Assembly: GCF_001440035.1 (NCBI RefSeq)
Contig: NZ_LJYG01000081.1
Coordinates: 7,827-49,663 of the forward strand
Direction: 5' to 3'
DNA from: Bradyrhizobium manausense
GTDB lineage: Bacteria; Pseudomonadota; Alphaproteobacteria; Rhizobiales; Xanthobacteraceae
Length of the DNA stretch: 41,837 nucleotides
A model generated the notes under the pieces. It made no database searches, was not told where the DNA came from, and worked only from the letters and a program-made list of their open reading frames with translations. This document shows positions 33,674 to 41,730 of the stretch, one piece after another. Each line of letters starts with the position of its first letter. Position 1 is the stretch's first letter. The translations under genes were made by a program, and so were the position numbers.

Positions 33674-33997
33674 TCAGCCGACCTTCTCGACGAAGACGCG
33701 GATGGTGCCGCCGCAGGACAGACCGACATTCCAGGCGGTCTCGTCGGCCACGCCGAACTCCAGCATCTTCGGCTTGCCGCTCTCGATCACATCCATGGCC
33801 TCGGTGACCACGGCGCCCTCGACGCAGCCGCCGGAGACGGAGCCCAGGAACGTGCCCTCGTCATTGATGACAAGGCTCGAGCCCGCGGGGCGCGGGGCCG
33901 AACCCCAGGTTTCGACAACGGTGGCCAGCGCGACGCCGCGCCCGGCCTTCTGCCAGTCCTCCGCCGCCTTCAGGATGTCCTCGTCGCGATCGAGCAT
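33674..33997 (-). CDS. coxF: XdhC/CoxI N-terminal-domain protein (CoxF-like)
   Basis: This 107-residue protein is only the small XdhC_CoxI domain: ALATVVETWGSAPRPAGSSL, FLGSVSGGCVEGAVVTEA and GLSCGGTIRVFVE. Both short glycine-cysteine motifs of the family are intact. A full-length XdhC would also carry the Rossmann domain; here that domain is encoded by the next gene. It lies 10 bases after coxE. The symbol follows the usual naming of carbon monoxide dehydrogenase accessory genes; the exact match is inferred. Confidence 0.85.
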   Translation of the reverse strand: MLDRDEDILKAAEDWQKAGRGVALATVVETWGSAPRPAGSSLVINDEGTFLGSVSGGCVEGAVVTEAMDVIESGKPKMLEFGVADETAWNVGLSCGGTIRVFVEKVG

Positions 33998-34007
33998 GGC
34001 TAGCCTC

Positions 34008-35222
34008 TCAAGCTGCGGAGCGGATCAGGCTGCGGTGATGCGGCGGCAGCGGCCGGGAGAGCGTCGTGATCAGCTCCTGGATCGAGCTCAAATTATGTAC
34101 CGGGCGGAATTCGTCAACGTGCGGGAGCATCATTTTAATTCCCTGGGCCTTGGCCTCGAAGCCCCCGAACCGAAGCAGCGGGTTGAGCCAGATCAGCCGC
34201 CGGCAGGAGCGGTGCAGCCGGTCCATCTCGAAGGCCAGCCTGGAGTCGGCCTCCCGCTCCAGCCCGTCGGAGATCAGCAGGACGATCGCGCCCTGGCTCA
34301 GCACCCGCCGTGCCCATAATTTGTTGAAGTTATGCAGCGAGGCCGAGATCCTCGTGCCGCCGGCCCAGTCCTCGACTGCCGCCGAGCAGCTCGCCAGCGC
34401 CTCGTCGGGATCGCGCTGGCGCAGCGCGCGGGTCACATTGGTCAGGCGGGTGCCGAACAGGAACACCGAGACGCGCTTGCGCGCATCGCCGATGGCATGC
34501 AGGAAATGCAGGAACAGGCGAGTGTACTCGCTCATCGAGCCGGAGATGTCGAGCAGGGCCACGATCGGGGCCGGTTTCTCGATCCGCCCGAGGCGATGGA
34601 TGTCGATGATATCGCCGCCGGTGCGCAACGACGCCCGCAGCGTTCGGCGCATGTCGAGCCGCAGGCCACGCGGATCGGGCAGATAGCGGCGCGTCAAAAG
34701 CTCCGCCTGCGGCAGGTGCATCATTTCGATGGCGCGGAGCGCCTCTGCGATCTCGGCCGCACTCATTTGCGCAAAATCCTTCTTCTGAAGGATCTCCTTG
34801 TCGGAGACCGACAGGCGCAGATCCTGCTCCTGGTGCTGCGGCGTCTCGGTCATGTGCGGCTGCGACATCGCCTCCTGGACGCGGCGCGAGCCGGCCTGGG
34901 GCTTCTTCTTGGCCTGCTCCGGCAGCGGCACCGAATCGAGCAGGTGCTTCCACTCTTCCGAGGCGCGGAAAAACAGGTTGAAAGCCTGCTTGAAGATCAG
35001 CGCATGCTCATGGCGCTTGACGAAGATCGCCTCCAGCGTGGTGAAGACGTCGGCGCGGTTGCCGATGTCGATCACCTGCAGCGCGCTCATGGCATCGATC
35101 ACCGCGCCGGGGCCGACCGGCATTCCGGCCGCGCGCAGCGCGCGCGCAAAGCCGACGATGTTGTCGGCGAACTGCTCGGTCTGCTCCGGGGCAAGATGGT
35201 TGATGGCCATGCTGGTACTCAT
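34008..35222 (-). CDS. coxE: CoxE-like VWA protein
   Basis: This 404-residue protein has a von Willebrand factor A domain with metal-ion site DISGSMS (225-231) and later LLISDGLERE, preceded by a charged helical region and DPRGLRLDMRRTLRASLRTGG. It matches CoxE of carbon monoxide dehydrogenase clusters, which works with the MoxR ATPase CoxD to mature the molybdenum centre. The stop of coxD lies 93 bases upstream. Almost all of that gap is a palindromic repeat. The ATG at 35222 has only GAGAAG directly adjacent as a possible ribosome site. Confidence 0.9.
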   Translation of the reverse strand: MSTSMAINHLAPEQTEQFADNIVGFARALRAAGMPVGPGAVIDAMSALQVIDIGNRADVFTTLEAIFVKRHEHALIFKQAFNLFFRASEEWKHLLDSVPLPEQAKKKPQAGSRRVQEAMSQPHMTETPQHQEQDLRLSVSDKEILQKKDFAQMSAAEIAEALRAIEMMHLPQAELLTRRYLPDPRGLRLDMRRTLRASLRTGGDIIDIHRLGRIEKPAPIVALLDISGSMSEYTRLFLHFLHAIGDARKRVSVFLFGTRLTNVTRALRQRDPDEALASCSAAVEDWAGGTRISASLHNFNKLWARRVLSQGAIVLLISDGLEREADSRLAFEMDRLHRSCRRLIWLNPLLRFGGFEAKAQGIKMMLPHVDEFRPVHNLSSIQELITTLSRPLPPHHRSLIRSAA

Positions 35223-35227
35223 CTTCT

Positions 35228-35311
35228 CGTCATTCCGGGGCGCGAGTGAAACGAGCGAACCCGGAATCTCGAGGTTCCGGGTTCGATGCTTCGCATCGCC
35301 CCGGAACGACG
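35228..35311. repeat. Palindromic repeat, family A, between coxD and coxE
   Basis: The outer arms are CGTCATTCCGGGG and CCCCGGAACGACG, with the core GAACCCGGAATCTCGAGG paired to TTCCGGGTTC. The core matches the copy at 21499. It fills the gap between two genes that should be co-transcribed and ends 6 bases before coxE. Confidence 0.88.
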
Positions 35312-35315
35312 ACGA

Positions 35316-36224
35316 CTAATTCTCGCTCGTAGCTTCCTTCAGCACCTTCTGCAGGGTGTCGCCCTGCATCCGCGTGATGTCGTCCTGGTATTTGAGCAGC
35401 GCGCCCAGCGTGTCGCCGACCACTTGCGGGGTCAGCGAGCGGGCATCGAGCTCGGACAAGGCGGTGGCCCAGTCGATGGTCTCGGCGACACCGGGCGACT
35501 TGTAGAAATCCTGGTTGCGCAGCGCCTGCACGAAGCGGACGACCTGCTGCGACAGCTTGACCGAGATACCGGGCACGCGCGTCTTGACGATCGCAAGCTC
35601 GCGCTCCGCGGCGGGATAGTCGACCCAGTGATAGAGACAGCGCCGCTTCAACGCATCGTGAATTTCGCGGGTGCGATTGGAGGTGATGATGACGATCGGC
35701 GGATGCGGCGCCTTCACGGTGCCGAATTCGGGGATCGTCACCTGGAAGTCGCTGAGGATTTCCAGGAGATAGGCCTCGAACGCCTCATCGGCGCGGTCGA
35801 GCTCGTCGATCAGCAGCACCGGCGGTCCGGCAACGTCAGGCTCCAGCGCCTGCAGCAGCGGCCGCTTGATCATGTAGCGGTCGGCGAAGATGTCGCTCGA
35901 CAGCTGCTCGCGATCGGTGTCGCCGGCGGCTTCCGCCATCCGGATCGCGATCATCTGCGCGGCGCTGTTCCACTCATAGACTGCGGAGGAGACGTCGAGG
36001 CCCTCGTAGCACTGCAGGCGGATCAGCTTCCGCCCCAGCGCCGCCGAGAGCACTTTTGCGATCTCGGTCTTGCCGACGCCGGCCTCGCCTTCCAGGAACA
36101 GCGGCCGGCCCATGCGCAGCGACAGATACGTCACCGTCGCCAGCGACCGCTCGGCGAGATAGCCGCGCGAGGTCAAGAGTTCGAGCATCGCATCGACCGA
36201 TGCCGGCAGGGTCGCTGAAGTCAT
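35316..36224 (-). CDS. coxD: CoxD-like MoxR AAA+ ATPase
   Basis: This 302-residue ATPase has Walker A GEAGVGKTE (46-54), Walker B LLIDELD (137-143), the sensor segment IVIITSNRTREI and DALKRRCLYHW. MoxR-type ATPases remodel and load metal enzymes; CoxD is needed to build the Cu-Mo centre in carbon monoxide dehydrogenase. It lies 64 bases after coxM and before coxE. The usual coxM-coxD-coxE order is kept. The link to a molybdo-hydroxylase is inferred from its neighbours. Confidence 0.92.
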   Translation of the reverse strand: MTSATLPASVDAMLELLTSRGYLAERSLATVTYLSLRMGRPLFLEGEAGVGKTEIAKVLSAALGRKLIRLQCYEGLDVSSAVYEWNSAAQMIAIRMAEAAGDTDREQLSSDIFADRYMIKRPLLQALEPDVAGPPVLLIDELDRADEAFEAYLLEILSDFQVTIPEFGTVKAPHPPIVIITSNRTREIHDALKRRCLYHWVDYPAAERELAIVKTRVPGISVKLSQQVVRFVQALRNQDFYKSPGVAETIDWATALSELDARSLTPQVVGDTLGALLKYQDDITRMQGDTLQKVLKEATSEN

Positions 36225-36288
36225 GAAAGTGCCAGTCTCGTTACGCCCTCGCTAACGGGCAAGTATCGCGCCAAGGCGTGAGGTCCAC

Positions 36289-37095
36289 TCACTCCTTGGC
36301 ATTGGCCGCGTCGACGGCTCGCCGTGTCAGCACGCCGATCAGATGCGCGCGGTATTCGGCGCTGCCGTGGATGTCGCTGTTGAGCCCTTCCGCCGGCACG
36401 TCGATGCCTTCAAGCACCTTGGACGAGAACCGCTTTTTCAGCGCTTCCTCGAACGCATCGACGCGGAACACGCCGTCCGAACCAGCACCGGTGACGGCGA
36501 CGCGCACATCCGACGGACGCCGCGCCACGAACACGCCGACCAGCGCGTAGCGCGAGGCCTGGTTGCGGAACTTGATATAGGCGGCCTTCTTCGGCAGCGG
36601 GAACATCACCTTGGTGATGATCTCGTCGGCTTCCAGCGCGGTCGAGAACAGGCCCTGGAAAAACTCCTCGGCCTTGAGGCGGCGCTTGTTGGTGACGATG
36701 GTGGCGCCGAGCGCGAGCACCGCGGCCGGATAGTCCGCGGTCGGATCGTTGTTGGCGAGCGAGCCGCCGATCGTGCCCTTGTGGCGCACCGCGGGATCGC
36801 CGATCTGGCCGGCGAGATTGGCGAGCGCCGGAATGGCTTCACCGACGACAGCCGAGGTCGCGACCTCGGCATGCCTGGCGGTGGCGCCGATCACCAGCGA
36901 ACGGCCCTTCATCTCGATCGTGTTCAGCCCCTCGATATGGGAGAGGTCGACCAGATGCGGCGGGCTTGCGAGCCGCTGCTTCATGACCGGAATCAGCGTG
37001 TGACCGCCGGCGATCAGCTTGGCGTCCTCGTTCTTCACCAGGAGATTGGCGGCCTGCCGGACGGTGCCGGGGCGGTGGTATTTGAATTCGTACAT
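36289..37095 (-). CDS. coxM: CoxM-like FAD-binding subunit of a molybdo-hydroxylase
   Basis: This 268-residue protein begins MYEFKYHRPGTV and has the FAD motifs LIAGGHTLIPVMKQ (28-41) and GTIGGSLANNDPTADYP. It is the medium subunit that carries electrons from the iron-sulfur subunit to the quinone pool or another acceptor. I chose the ATG at 37095 because AGGA lies 8 bases upstream; a longer frame from 37491 overlaps coxS with no sense. It lies 41 bases after coxS. The large catalytic subunit, expected beside these two, is absent. Confidence 0.92.
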   Translation of the reverse strand: MYEFKYHRPGTVRQAANLLVKNEDAKLIAGGHTLIPVMKQRLASPPHLVDLSHIEGLNTIEMKGRSLVIGATARHAEVATSAVVGEAIPALANLAGQIGDPAVRHKGTIGGSLANNDPTADYPAAVLALGATIVTNKRRLKAEEFFQGLFSTALEADEIITKVMFPLPKKAAYIKFRNQASRYALVGVFVARRPSDVRVAVTGAGSDGVFRVDAFEEALKKRFSSKVLEGIDVPAEGLNSDIHGSAEYRAHLIGVLTRRAVDAANAKE

Positions 37096-37136
37096 GGGGG
37101 TATCCTGGGGGTGTCCTGATCGCGGAGGGCGCGCGG

Positions 37137-37622
37137 TTACGCGAGATCGGATTTCGCCATCGCCTTCGCGCCGGCGGCGATCGAGGCGACGATATTCTGG
37201 TAGCCGGTGCAGCGGCAGAGATTGCCTTCCAGCTCTTCCCTGATGGTATGGTCGTCGAGCTCGTGGCCCTTGCGATGGACGATGTCGATCGCGGTCATGA
37301 TCATGCCGGGCGTACAGAAGCCGCATTGCAGGCCATGGTGCTCGCGGAAGGCTTCCTGCATCGGATGCAGCGGCGCGCCGTCGGCGGCCAATCCCTCGAT
37401 CGTCTTGACCTCGTGGCCGTCGGCCATCACGGCGAGCGTCGTGCAGGACTTCACGGCCTTGCCGTCGAGATGCACGACGCAGGCGCCGCACTGCGAGGTG
37501 TCGCAGCCGACATGGGTGCCGGTCAGGCGCAGATTCTCGCGCAGGAACTGCACGAGGAGCGTCCGCGGGTCGACATTGCCGGTAACAGGATTGCCGTTCA
37601 CGATGAGGGAGATTTTTGCCAT
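37137..37622 (-). CDS. coxS: CoxS-like [2Fe-2S] subunit of a molybdo-hydroxylase
   Basis: This 161-residue protein has the plant-type cluster cysteines 40, 45, 48 and 60 ([10 protein letters not shown], then SC) and the second-cluster cysteines 100, 103, 136 and 138 (CGFC and CRC). Both [2Fe-2S] centres are complete. It passes electrons from the molybdenum site to the FAD subunit. I chose the ATG at 37622 with AGAGAG 5 bases upstream; a GTG at 37628 is two codons earlier. It is the first subunit gene of the leftward cluster and lies after coxG. Confidence 0.93.
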   Translation of the reverse strand: MAKISLIVNGNPVTGNVDPRTLLVQFLRENLRLTGTHVGCDTSQCGACVVHLDGKAVKSCTTLAVMADGHEVKTIEGLAADGAPLHPMQEAFREHHGLQCGFCTPGMIMTAIDIVHRKGHELDDHTIREELEGNLCRCTGYQNIVASIAAGAKAMAKSDLA

Positions 37623-37697
37623 AAGCACTCTCTGTCAGCGCCCCGACGGGTCCCGTCGAAGCGGTTCTTTCTTATAATTATTCCAACCCATCATATG

Positions 37698-37727
37698 GGC
37701 CATTATGGCCGGGGGCAACATTGCCCC
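37698..37727. promoter_or_regulatory. Two adjacent palindromes between coxG and coxS
   Basis: GGCCATTATGGCC (37698-37710) is an inverted repeat around one base, and GGGGCAACATTGCCCC (37712-37727) has 7-base arms around CA. They lie about 75-105 bases upstream of the coxS start and 35 or more bases downstream of the coxG stop. No T-run follows, so a regulator site is more likely than a terminator. Confidence 0.5.
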
Positions 37728-37761
37728 AAGCGCAAGGTGCCATGACGGAAAGCGAGGGCGA

Positions 37762-38208
37762 TCAGCCCTGTACCGCCTTGGCGAAATTCGCGAAAAACTC
37801 GTCGGCCAGCTTCTTGGCGGTGCCGTTGATCAGGCGCTGCCCGAGCTGCGCCAACTTGCCGCCGATCTGCGCCTCGACGTCATAGGAGAGCAGCGTGCCG
37901 CCATCCTTCTCCGCGAGCTTCACTGCGGCGCCGCCCTTGGCAAAGCCGGCCACCCCGCCCTCGCCCTCGCCCGAGATCTTGTAGCCGTTCGGCGGGTCGA
38001 GATCGGAGAGCATCACCTTGCCCTTGAAGCGCGCCGAGACCGGACCGACCTTCATTTTTGCCGTTGCACGGAAGCCGCCGTCCTCGGTCTTCTCCAGCTC
38101 CTCGCAGCCGGGGATGCAGGCCTTCAGCACCGCGGGATCGTTGAGCTTCTCCCATACGGCCTCGCGCGGCGCCGCAAGCTGGACTTCGCCGTTCATTGTC
38201 ATGGCCAT
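37762..38208 (-). CDS. coxG: CoxG-like SRPBCC protein
   Basis: This 148-residue protein (start MAMTMNGEVQLAAPREAVW) has the CoxG layout: CIPGCEELEKTEDGGFRATAKMKVGPV is split here as IPGCEELEKTEDG and KMKVGPVSARFKGKV, then LLSYDVEAQIGGKLAQLGQRL. CoxG is a membrane-associated SRPBCC protein of molybdo-hydroxylase clusters; recent work links it to anchoring or to quinone-side electron transfer. GGAGG lies 6 bases before the ATG at 38208. It is separated from coxS by a 139-base gap with two palindromes, so it may have its own transcript. Confidence 0.9.
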   Translation of the reverse strand: MAMTMNGEVQLAAPREAVWEKLNDPAVLKACIPGCEELEKTEDGGFRATAKMKVGPVSARFKGKVMLSDLDPPNGYKISGEGEGGVAGFAKGGAAVKLAEKDGGTLLSYDVEAQIGGKLAQLGQRLINGTAKKLADEFFANFAKAVQG

Positions 38209-38389
38209 GGGGCGCCTCCGGGGTCGCAAAAGGTGGGATGCTCAAGTAACGCAGGGAGATCGCAAAGAAAAGGGTCACCCATGGTCACGTGGAATGCATA
38301 TTCGCACCTGCAAAAAGTCTTGTGCCGATCGTCAGGGATTGGCAGAGCCTGATCATGATGATTAGGTCTCTTTACCGGACTTGCGCAAC

Positions 38390-39745
38390 ATGAGCACAGC
38401 CCTCTCCCCCCTGCTTGCGCCGATGCTGTCGAGCGCAGCCATGCGCGCCGTCTGCGACGACCGGACCACGCTGCAGAACATGCTCGATTTCGAGGCAGCC
38501 CTGGCCCGGGCCGAGGCCGCCACCGGTGTGATTCCCGCATCCGCAGTGGGCCCGATCGAAACGGCCTGCAAGGCCGATGCCTTCGACATGACCGCGCTGG
38601 CCATGACTGCGACCCGGTCGGGCAATCTCGCGATCCCGCTGGTCAAGATGCTGACCGCCAATGTCGGCAAGGCTGACGTGGAGGCCGCGCGCTACGTGCA
38701 TTGGGGCGCGACCAGCCAGGACGTCATCGACACCGCGACCATGCTGGGCTTGCGCGCCGCCATCGATGCGCTGGATGCCGACCTCAGCCGCGCCATCAAG
38801 GGCTTCGCCGCACTCGCGCGCGCCCATCGCAACACCGCGATGGTGGCGCGGACCTGGCTCCAGCACGCCCTGCCGATGCCGTTCGGATTGAAGGCCGCTG
38901 AATATGCCTCGAGCCTCGCCCGTGCCCGCTGCCGTCTGCGGCGGCTCCGCCGCGAGGGTCTCGCCCTGCAATTCGGCGGCGCCGCCGGCACGCTCGCAGC
39001 CCTCGGCGACAACGGCCTCGCAGTCGCCGAACGATTGGCGCAGGAGCTCAGCCTGCCGCTGCCAGAGGCGCCCTGGCACACCCATCGCGACCGCATCGCC
39101 GAAGCTGCATCAACCTTCGCGATCCTCGCCGGAAGCTGCGGCAAGATCGCGCGCGACGTCTCGCTGATGATGCAGACCGATGTCGGCGAAGCCTTCGAGC
39201 CCGCCGGCGAAGGCCGCGGCGGCTCCTCGACCATGCCGCACAAGCGCAACCCGGTCGCGGCCGCAAGCGCGCTCGGCTGCGCGACCATGGCCCCGCAGCT
39301 CACCGCTACGATTCTGGCCGCGCAAGTGCAGGACCACGAGCGCAGCGCCGGGCCCTGGCATGCGGAATGGCCGACACTGCCGCAATTGATGCTGGTCACC
39401 TCGGGCGCGCTCGCCGCGATCGTCGACATCGCCGAAGGCCTCGAGGTCGATGCCGCGCGCATGCGCAGCAATCTCGATACAACGCACGGGCTGATCATGG
39501 CGGAAGCCGTCACCTTTGCGCTCGCCGACAAGATCGGCAAGAGCGATGCACATCATCTGATCGAGGCCGCGAGCAAGCGCGCGGTCGCCGAGAAGAAGCA
39601 CCTGCGCGACATCCTTTCCGCGGATTCGCAGGTCACCGCGCATCTGACGCCGGAAAAAATTGCGGCATTGTTCGAGCCGATGGCCTATCAAGGGGCGTCA
39701 CAGGCCCTGATCGATCGCCTGCTCGCTTCGTTGGATCTCTCCTGA
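38390..39745 (+). CDS. pcaB: 3-carboxy-cis,cis-muconate cycloisomerase
   Basis: This 451-residue enzyme belongs to the fumarase/aspartase superfamily. It shows VHWGATSQDVIDTA, FGGAAGTLAALG and the catalytic signature SSTMPHKRNP (279-288). It turns 3-carboxymuconate into 4-carboxymuconolactone in the protocatechuate branch of the beta-ketoadipate pathway. I chose the ATG at 38390; a TTG at 38381 is in frame without a better site. The gene is first of a pcaB-pcaD-pcaC series. No pcaQ-type site could be recognised upstream. Confidence 0.94.
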   Translation: MSTALSPLLAPMLSSAAMRAVCDDRTTLQNMLDFEAALARAEAATGVIPASAVGPIETACKADAFDMTALAMTATRSGNLAIPLVKMLTANVGKADVEAARYVHWGATSQDVIDTATMLGLRAAIDALDADLSRAIKGFAALARAHRNTAMVARTWLQHALPMPFGLKAAEYASSLARARCRLRRLRREGLALQFGGAAGTLAALGDNGLAVAERLAQELSLPLPEAPWHTHRDRIAEAASTFAILAGSCGKIARDVSLMMQTDVGEAFEPAGEGRGGSSTMPHKRNPVAAASALGCATMAPQLTATILAAQVQDHERSAGPWHAEWPTLPQLMLVTSGALAAIVDIAEGLEVDAARMRSNLDTTHGLIMAEAVTFALADKIGKSDAHHLIEAASKRAVAEKKHLRDILSADSQVTAHLTPEKIAALFEPMAYQGASQALIDRLLASLDLS

Positions 39746-39747
39746 TG

Positions 39748-39831
39748 TCATTGCCAGGCTTGACCCGGCAATCCATCATCCAGGATAGATTCACCTTCTA
39801 GATGGATGCGCGGGTCAAGCCCGCGTATGAC
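39748..39831. repeat. Palindromic repeat, family with GGCTTGACCCG arms, in the pcaB-pcaD gap
   Basis: GTCATTGCCAGGCTTGACCC pairs with GGGTCAAGCCCGCGTATGAC, with ATCCATC and GATGGAT towards the centre. It lies between two genes that should be co-transcribed. Confidence 0.85.
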
Positions 39832-39843
39832 AAGGAACATGCA

Positions 39844-40626
39844 ATGCCCATGATCGATGCCGACGGTTGCCTGATCAACGTCTCTGTCGAGGGCCGTGAC
39901 GGCGGGCCGACCCTGATGCTCTCCAACTCGCTCGGCTGCACGCTGCAGATGTGGGAGCCGCAGATGAAGGCGCTGACGCAGGTGTTCCGCGTCATCCGCT
40001 ACGACCGCCGCGGTCATGGCAAGTCCAACGTCCCGCCCGCCCCCTATACGATGGAGCGCTTCGGCCGCGACGTGCTCGCGATCCTCGACGACCTCAACAT
40101 CGAGAAGGTACATTGGTGCGGCCTGTCGATGGGCGGCATGGTCGGGCAATGGCTCGGCGCCAACGCGCCGGAAAGATTCGGCAAGATCATCCTCGCCAAC
40201 ACCTCCTGCTACTATGCCGAGCCGACCAGATGGCTGGAGCGCATCGACGCCGTGAAGAAGGGCGGCATCGCGGCGGTCGCCGATGGCGTGATCGCGGGCT
40301 GGCTGACGCAGGATTTCCGCGAGCGCGAGCCCGAGATCACCGCCAGGATGAAGGCGATGCTGCTTGCGACCCCCGTCGAAGGGTATCTGGCCTGCTGCGA
40401 GGCGCTGTCGACGCTCGACCAGCGCGCGCTGCTGCCCAAGATCAAGAGCCCGACGCTGGTGATCGCCGGCCGCCACGATCAGGCCACTCCGATCTCCGCG
40501 GGCGAGCTGATCCGCTCGAGTATTCCAGGCGCCAGCATGACCATCATCGACGCCGCCCACATTTCCAATGTCGAGCAGCCGCACGCGTTCACCGACGCGG
40601 TGGTGGGATTCTTGACGCAGCGTTAG
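39844..40626 (+). CDS. pcaD: 3-oxoadipate enol-lactonase
   Basis: This 260-residue alpha/beta-hydrolase has the nucleophile elbow GLSMGG (Ser95), the acid Asp212 (GRHDQATP) and the base His239 (DAAHISNVEQP). RYDRRGHGKS is typical of the family. It opens the enol-lactone to 3-oxoadipate. I chose the ATG at 39844 because AAGGA lies 9 bases upstream. An earlier ATG at 39802 falls inside the palindromic repeat. It sits between pcaB and pcaC. Confidence 0.94.
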   Translation: MPMIDADGCLINVSVEGRDGGPTLMLSNSLGCTLQMWEPQMKALTQVFRVIRYDRRGHGKSNVPPAPYTMERFGRDVLAILDDLNIEKVHWCGLSMGGMVGQWLGANAPERFGKIILANTSCYYAEPTRWLERIDAVKKGGIAAVADGVIAGWLTQDFREREPEITARMKAMLLATPVEGYLACCEALSTLDQRALLPKIKSPTLVIAGRHDQATPISAGELIRSSIPGASMTIIDAAHISNVEQPHAFTDAVVGFLTQR

Positions 40627-40636
40627 CAACCAACCG

Positions 40637-40716
40637 TCATTGCGAGCGCAGCGAAGCAATCCAGAAATTCCTCCGCGGTGACAGACTGGATTGCTTCGCT
40701 ACGCTCGCAATGACGG
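40637..40716. repeat. Palindromic repeat, family with CGTCATTGCGAGCG arms, in the pcaD-pcaC gap
   Basis: CGTCATTGCGAGCGCAGCGA and its near-complement TCGCTACGCTCGCAATGACG form the ends; GAAGCAATCCAG and CTGGATTGCTTC pair inside them. It differs from the repeat in the pcaB-pcaD gap. Confidence 0.9.
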
Positions 40717-40729
40717 AGAGGAGGACAGC

Positions 40730-41122
40730 ATGGACGACCAGAAGCGCCGCGATGCCGGCATGACCGTACGCCGCAAGGTGCTGGGCAATGCCTGGGTCGA
40801 CAAATCGATCGCGAACCGCAACGCCTTCAACACCGATTTCCAGGACATGATCACGCGCTATGCCTGGGGCGAGATCTGGACCCGGCCGCATTTCGACGAG
40901 CGGACGCGGCGCGTGCTTGTGATCGGCACCATGGTCGCGCTCGGACAATGGGATGAATTCCGCCTGCACGTGCGCGCGGCGCTGGCCGAGGGCGGCTTCA
41001 CCCCCGACGACATCAAGGAAATCCTGCTGCAGCAGGCGATCTATTGCGGCGTCCCGGCGGCGAACCACGCCGTCAAGGAAGCCTCAGCGATTGTGCAGGA
41101 GCTCGGCCTTATCAAAGGCTAG
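40730..41122 (+). CDS. pcaC: 4-carboxymuconolactone decarboxylase
   Basis: This 130-residue protein starts MDDQKRRDAGMTVRRKVLG and has the family segments NTDFQDMITRYAWGEIW, RVLVIGTMVALGQWDEF and LLQQAIYCGVPAANHA, where the conserved cysteine is followed by G-P-N-H-type residues. It decarboxylates 4-carboxymuconolactone to the enol-lactone that PcaD uses. GAGAGGAGG lies directly upstream. It is the last pca gene here. Its 3' end overlaps the convergent membrane gene by 39 bases. The pcaGH dioxygenase genes are not in the window. Confidence 0.94.
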   Translation: MDDQKRRDAGMTVRRKVLGNAWVDKSIANRNAFNTDFQDMITRYAWGEIWTRPHFDERTRRVLVIGTMVALGQWDEFRLHVRAALAEGGFTPDDIKEILLQQAIYCGVPAANHAVKEASAIVQELGLIKG

Positions 41123-41614
41123 CGCCGCGGTATCCGGAACGGCAACCGTCTTCGGCGCTCCGTCCGGCCGCTCGATCAGCAGCACGATCGCGGCGCCAAG
41201 CAGCAGCAGCAGCTCCGTGGCGTGCAACCGAAGGGCGGCCATCTCGCCGACCTTGGAGGCCATGACCATGCTTGCGAACGAGATCAGGCTGCCGATTGCG
41301 AGCGCAATGCCGAGCGCCTCGTCGCTGGCCCCGCTCCTGCGGGTGCGCGGAATGACCAGAAGCGCAAGATAGATCGCAAAGAACGCCACCACGGTCAGCC
41401 GTCCCAGCGCCAGCAGCCAGGCGGCGCGCACCGTGCTCAGGCCGGACATCTGCAGTTGGTCGCTGAGGAACAGCGCCACCGCGACGCTCGGCCGCTCGTA
41501 GAGACCATGCACCGGCGCGACCATGATGTTGAAGGCGACCATCGTCCAGGCCGGGATGAAATAAGCCGCCAGCAGCGCGCCGTTGACCGAGCCGATCCGC
41601 CAATTTTTGAACAT
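41084..41614 (-). CDS. Hypothetical inner-membrane protein
   Basis: This 176-residue protein has about four hydrophobic segments: GALLAAYFIPAWTMVAF, AWLLALGRLTVVAFFAIYL, LGIALAIGSLISFASMVM and LLLLLGAAIVLLIE. I do not recognise the family. GGGAAG lies a few bases before the ATG at 41614. Its last 39 bases overlap the end of pcaC on the other strand. It is probably an integral inner-membrane protein; no function is inferred. Confidence 0.75.
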   Translation of the reverse strand: MFKNWRIGSVNGALLAAYFIPAWTMVAFNIMVAPVHGLYERPSVAVALFLSDQLQMSGLSTVRAAWLLALGRLTVVAFFAIYLALLVIPRTRRSGASDEALGIALAIGSLISFASMVMASKVGEMAALRLHATELLLLLGAAIVLLIERPDGAPKTVAVPDTAALAFDKAELLHNR

Positions 41615-41730
41615 GCCGCTTCCCGCTTCGTCTACTCGCCTTCGAGGTAAGGCTTTGCCGGGAGCTAACTCGCACCGGACTGCGGCGGCAATTTAAACCC
41701 TTTGTTTACCTTAACTGGCCTGTTGACGGG

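Noticed and set aside
39802..39843. An earlier in-frame ATG for pcaD
   Set aside because: It falls inside the palindromic repeat. The later ATG at 39844 has a ribosome site and matches the usual PcaD start.
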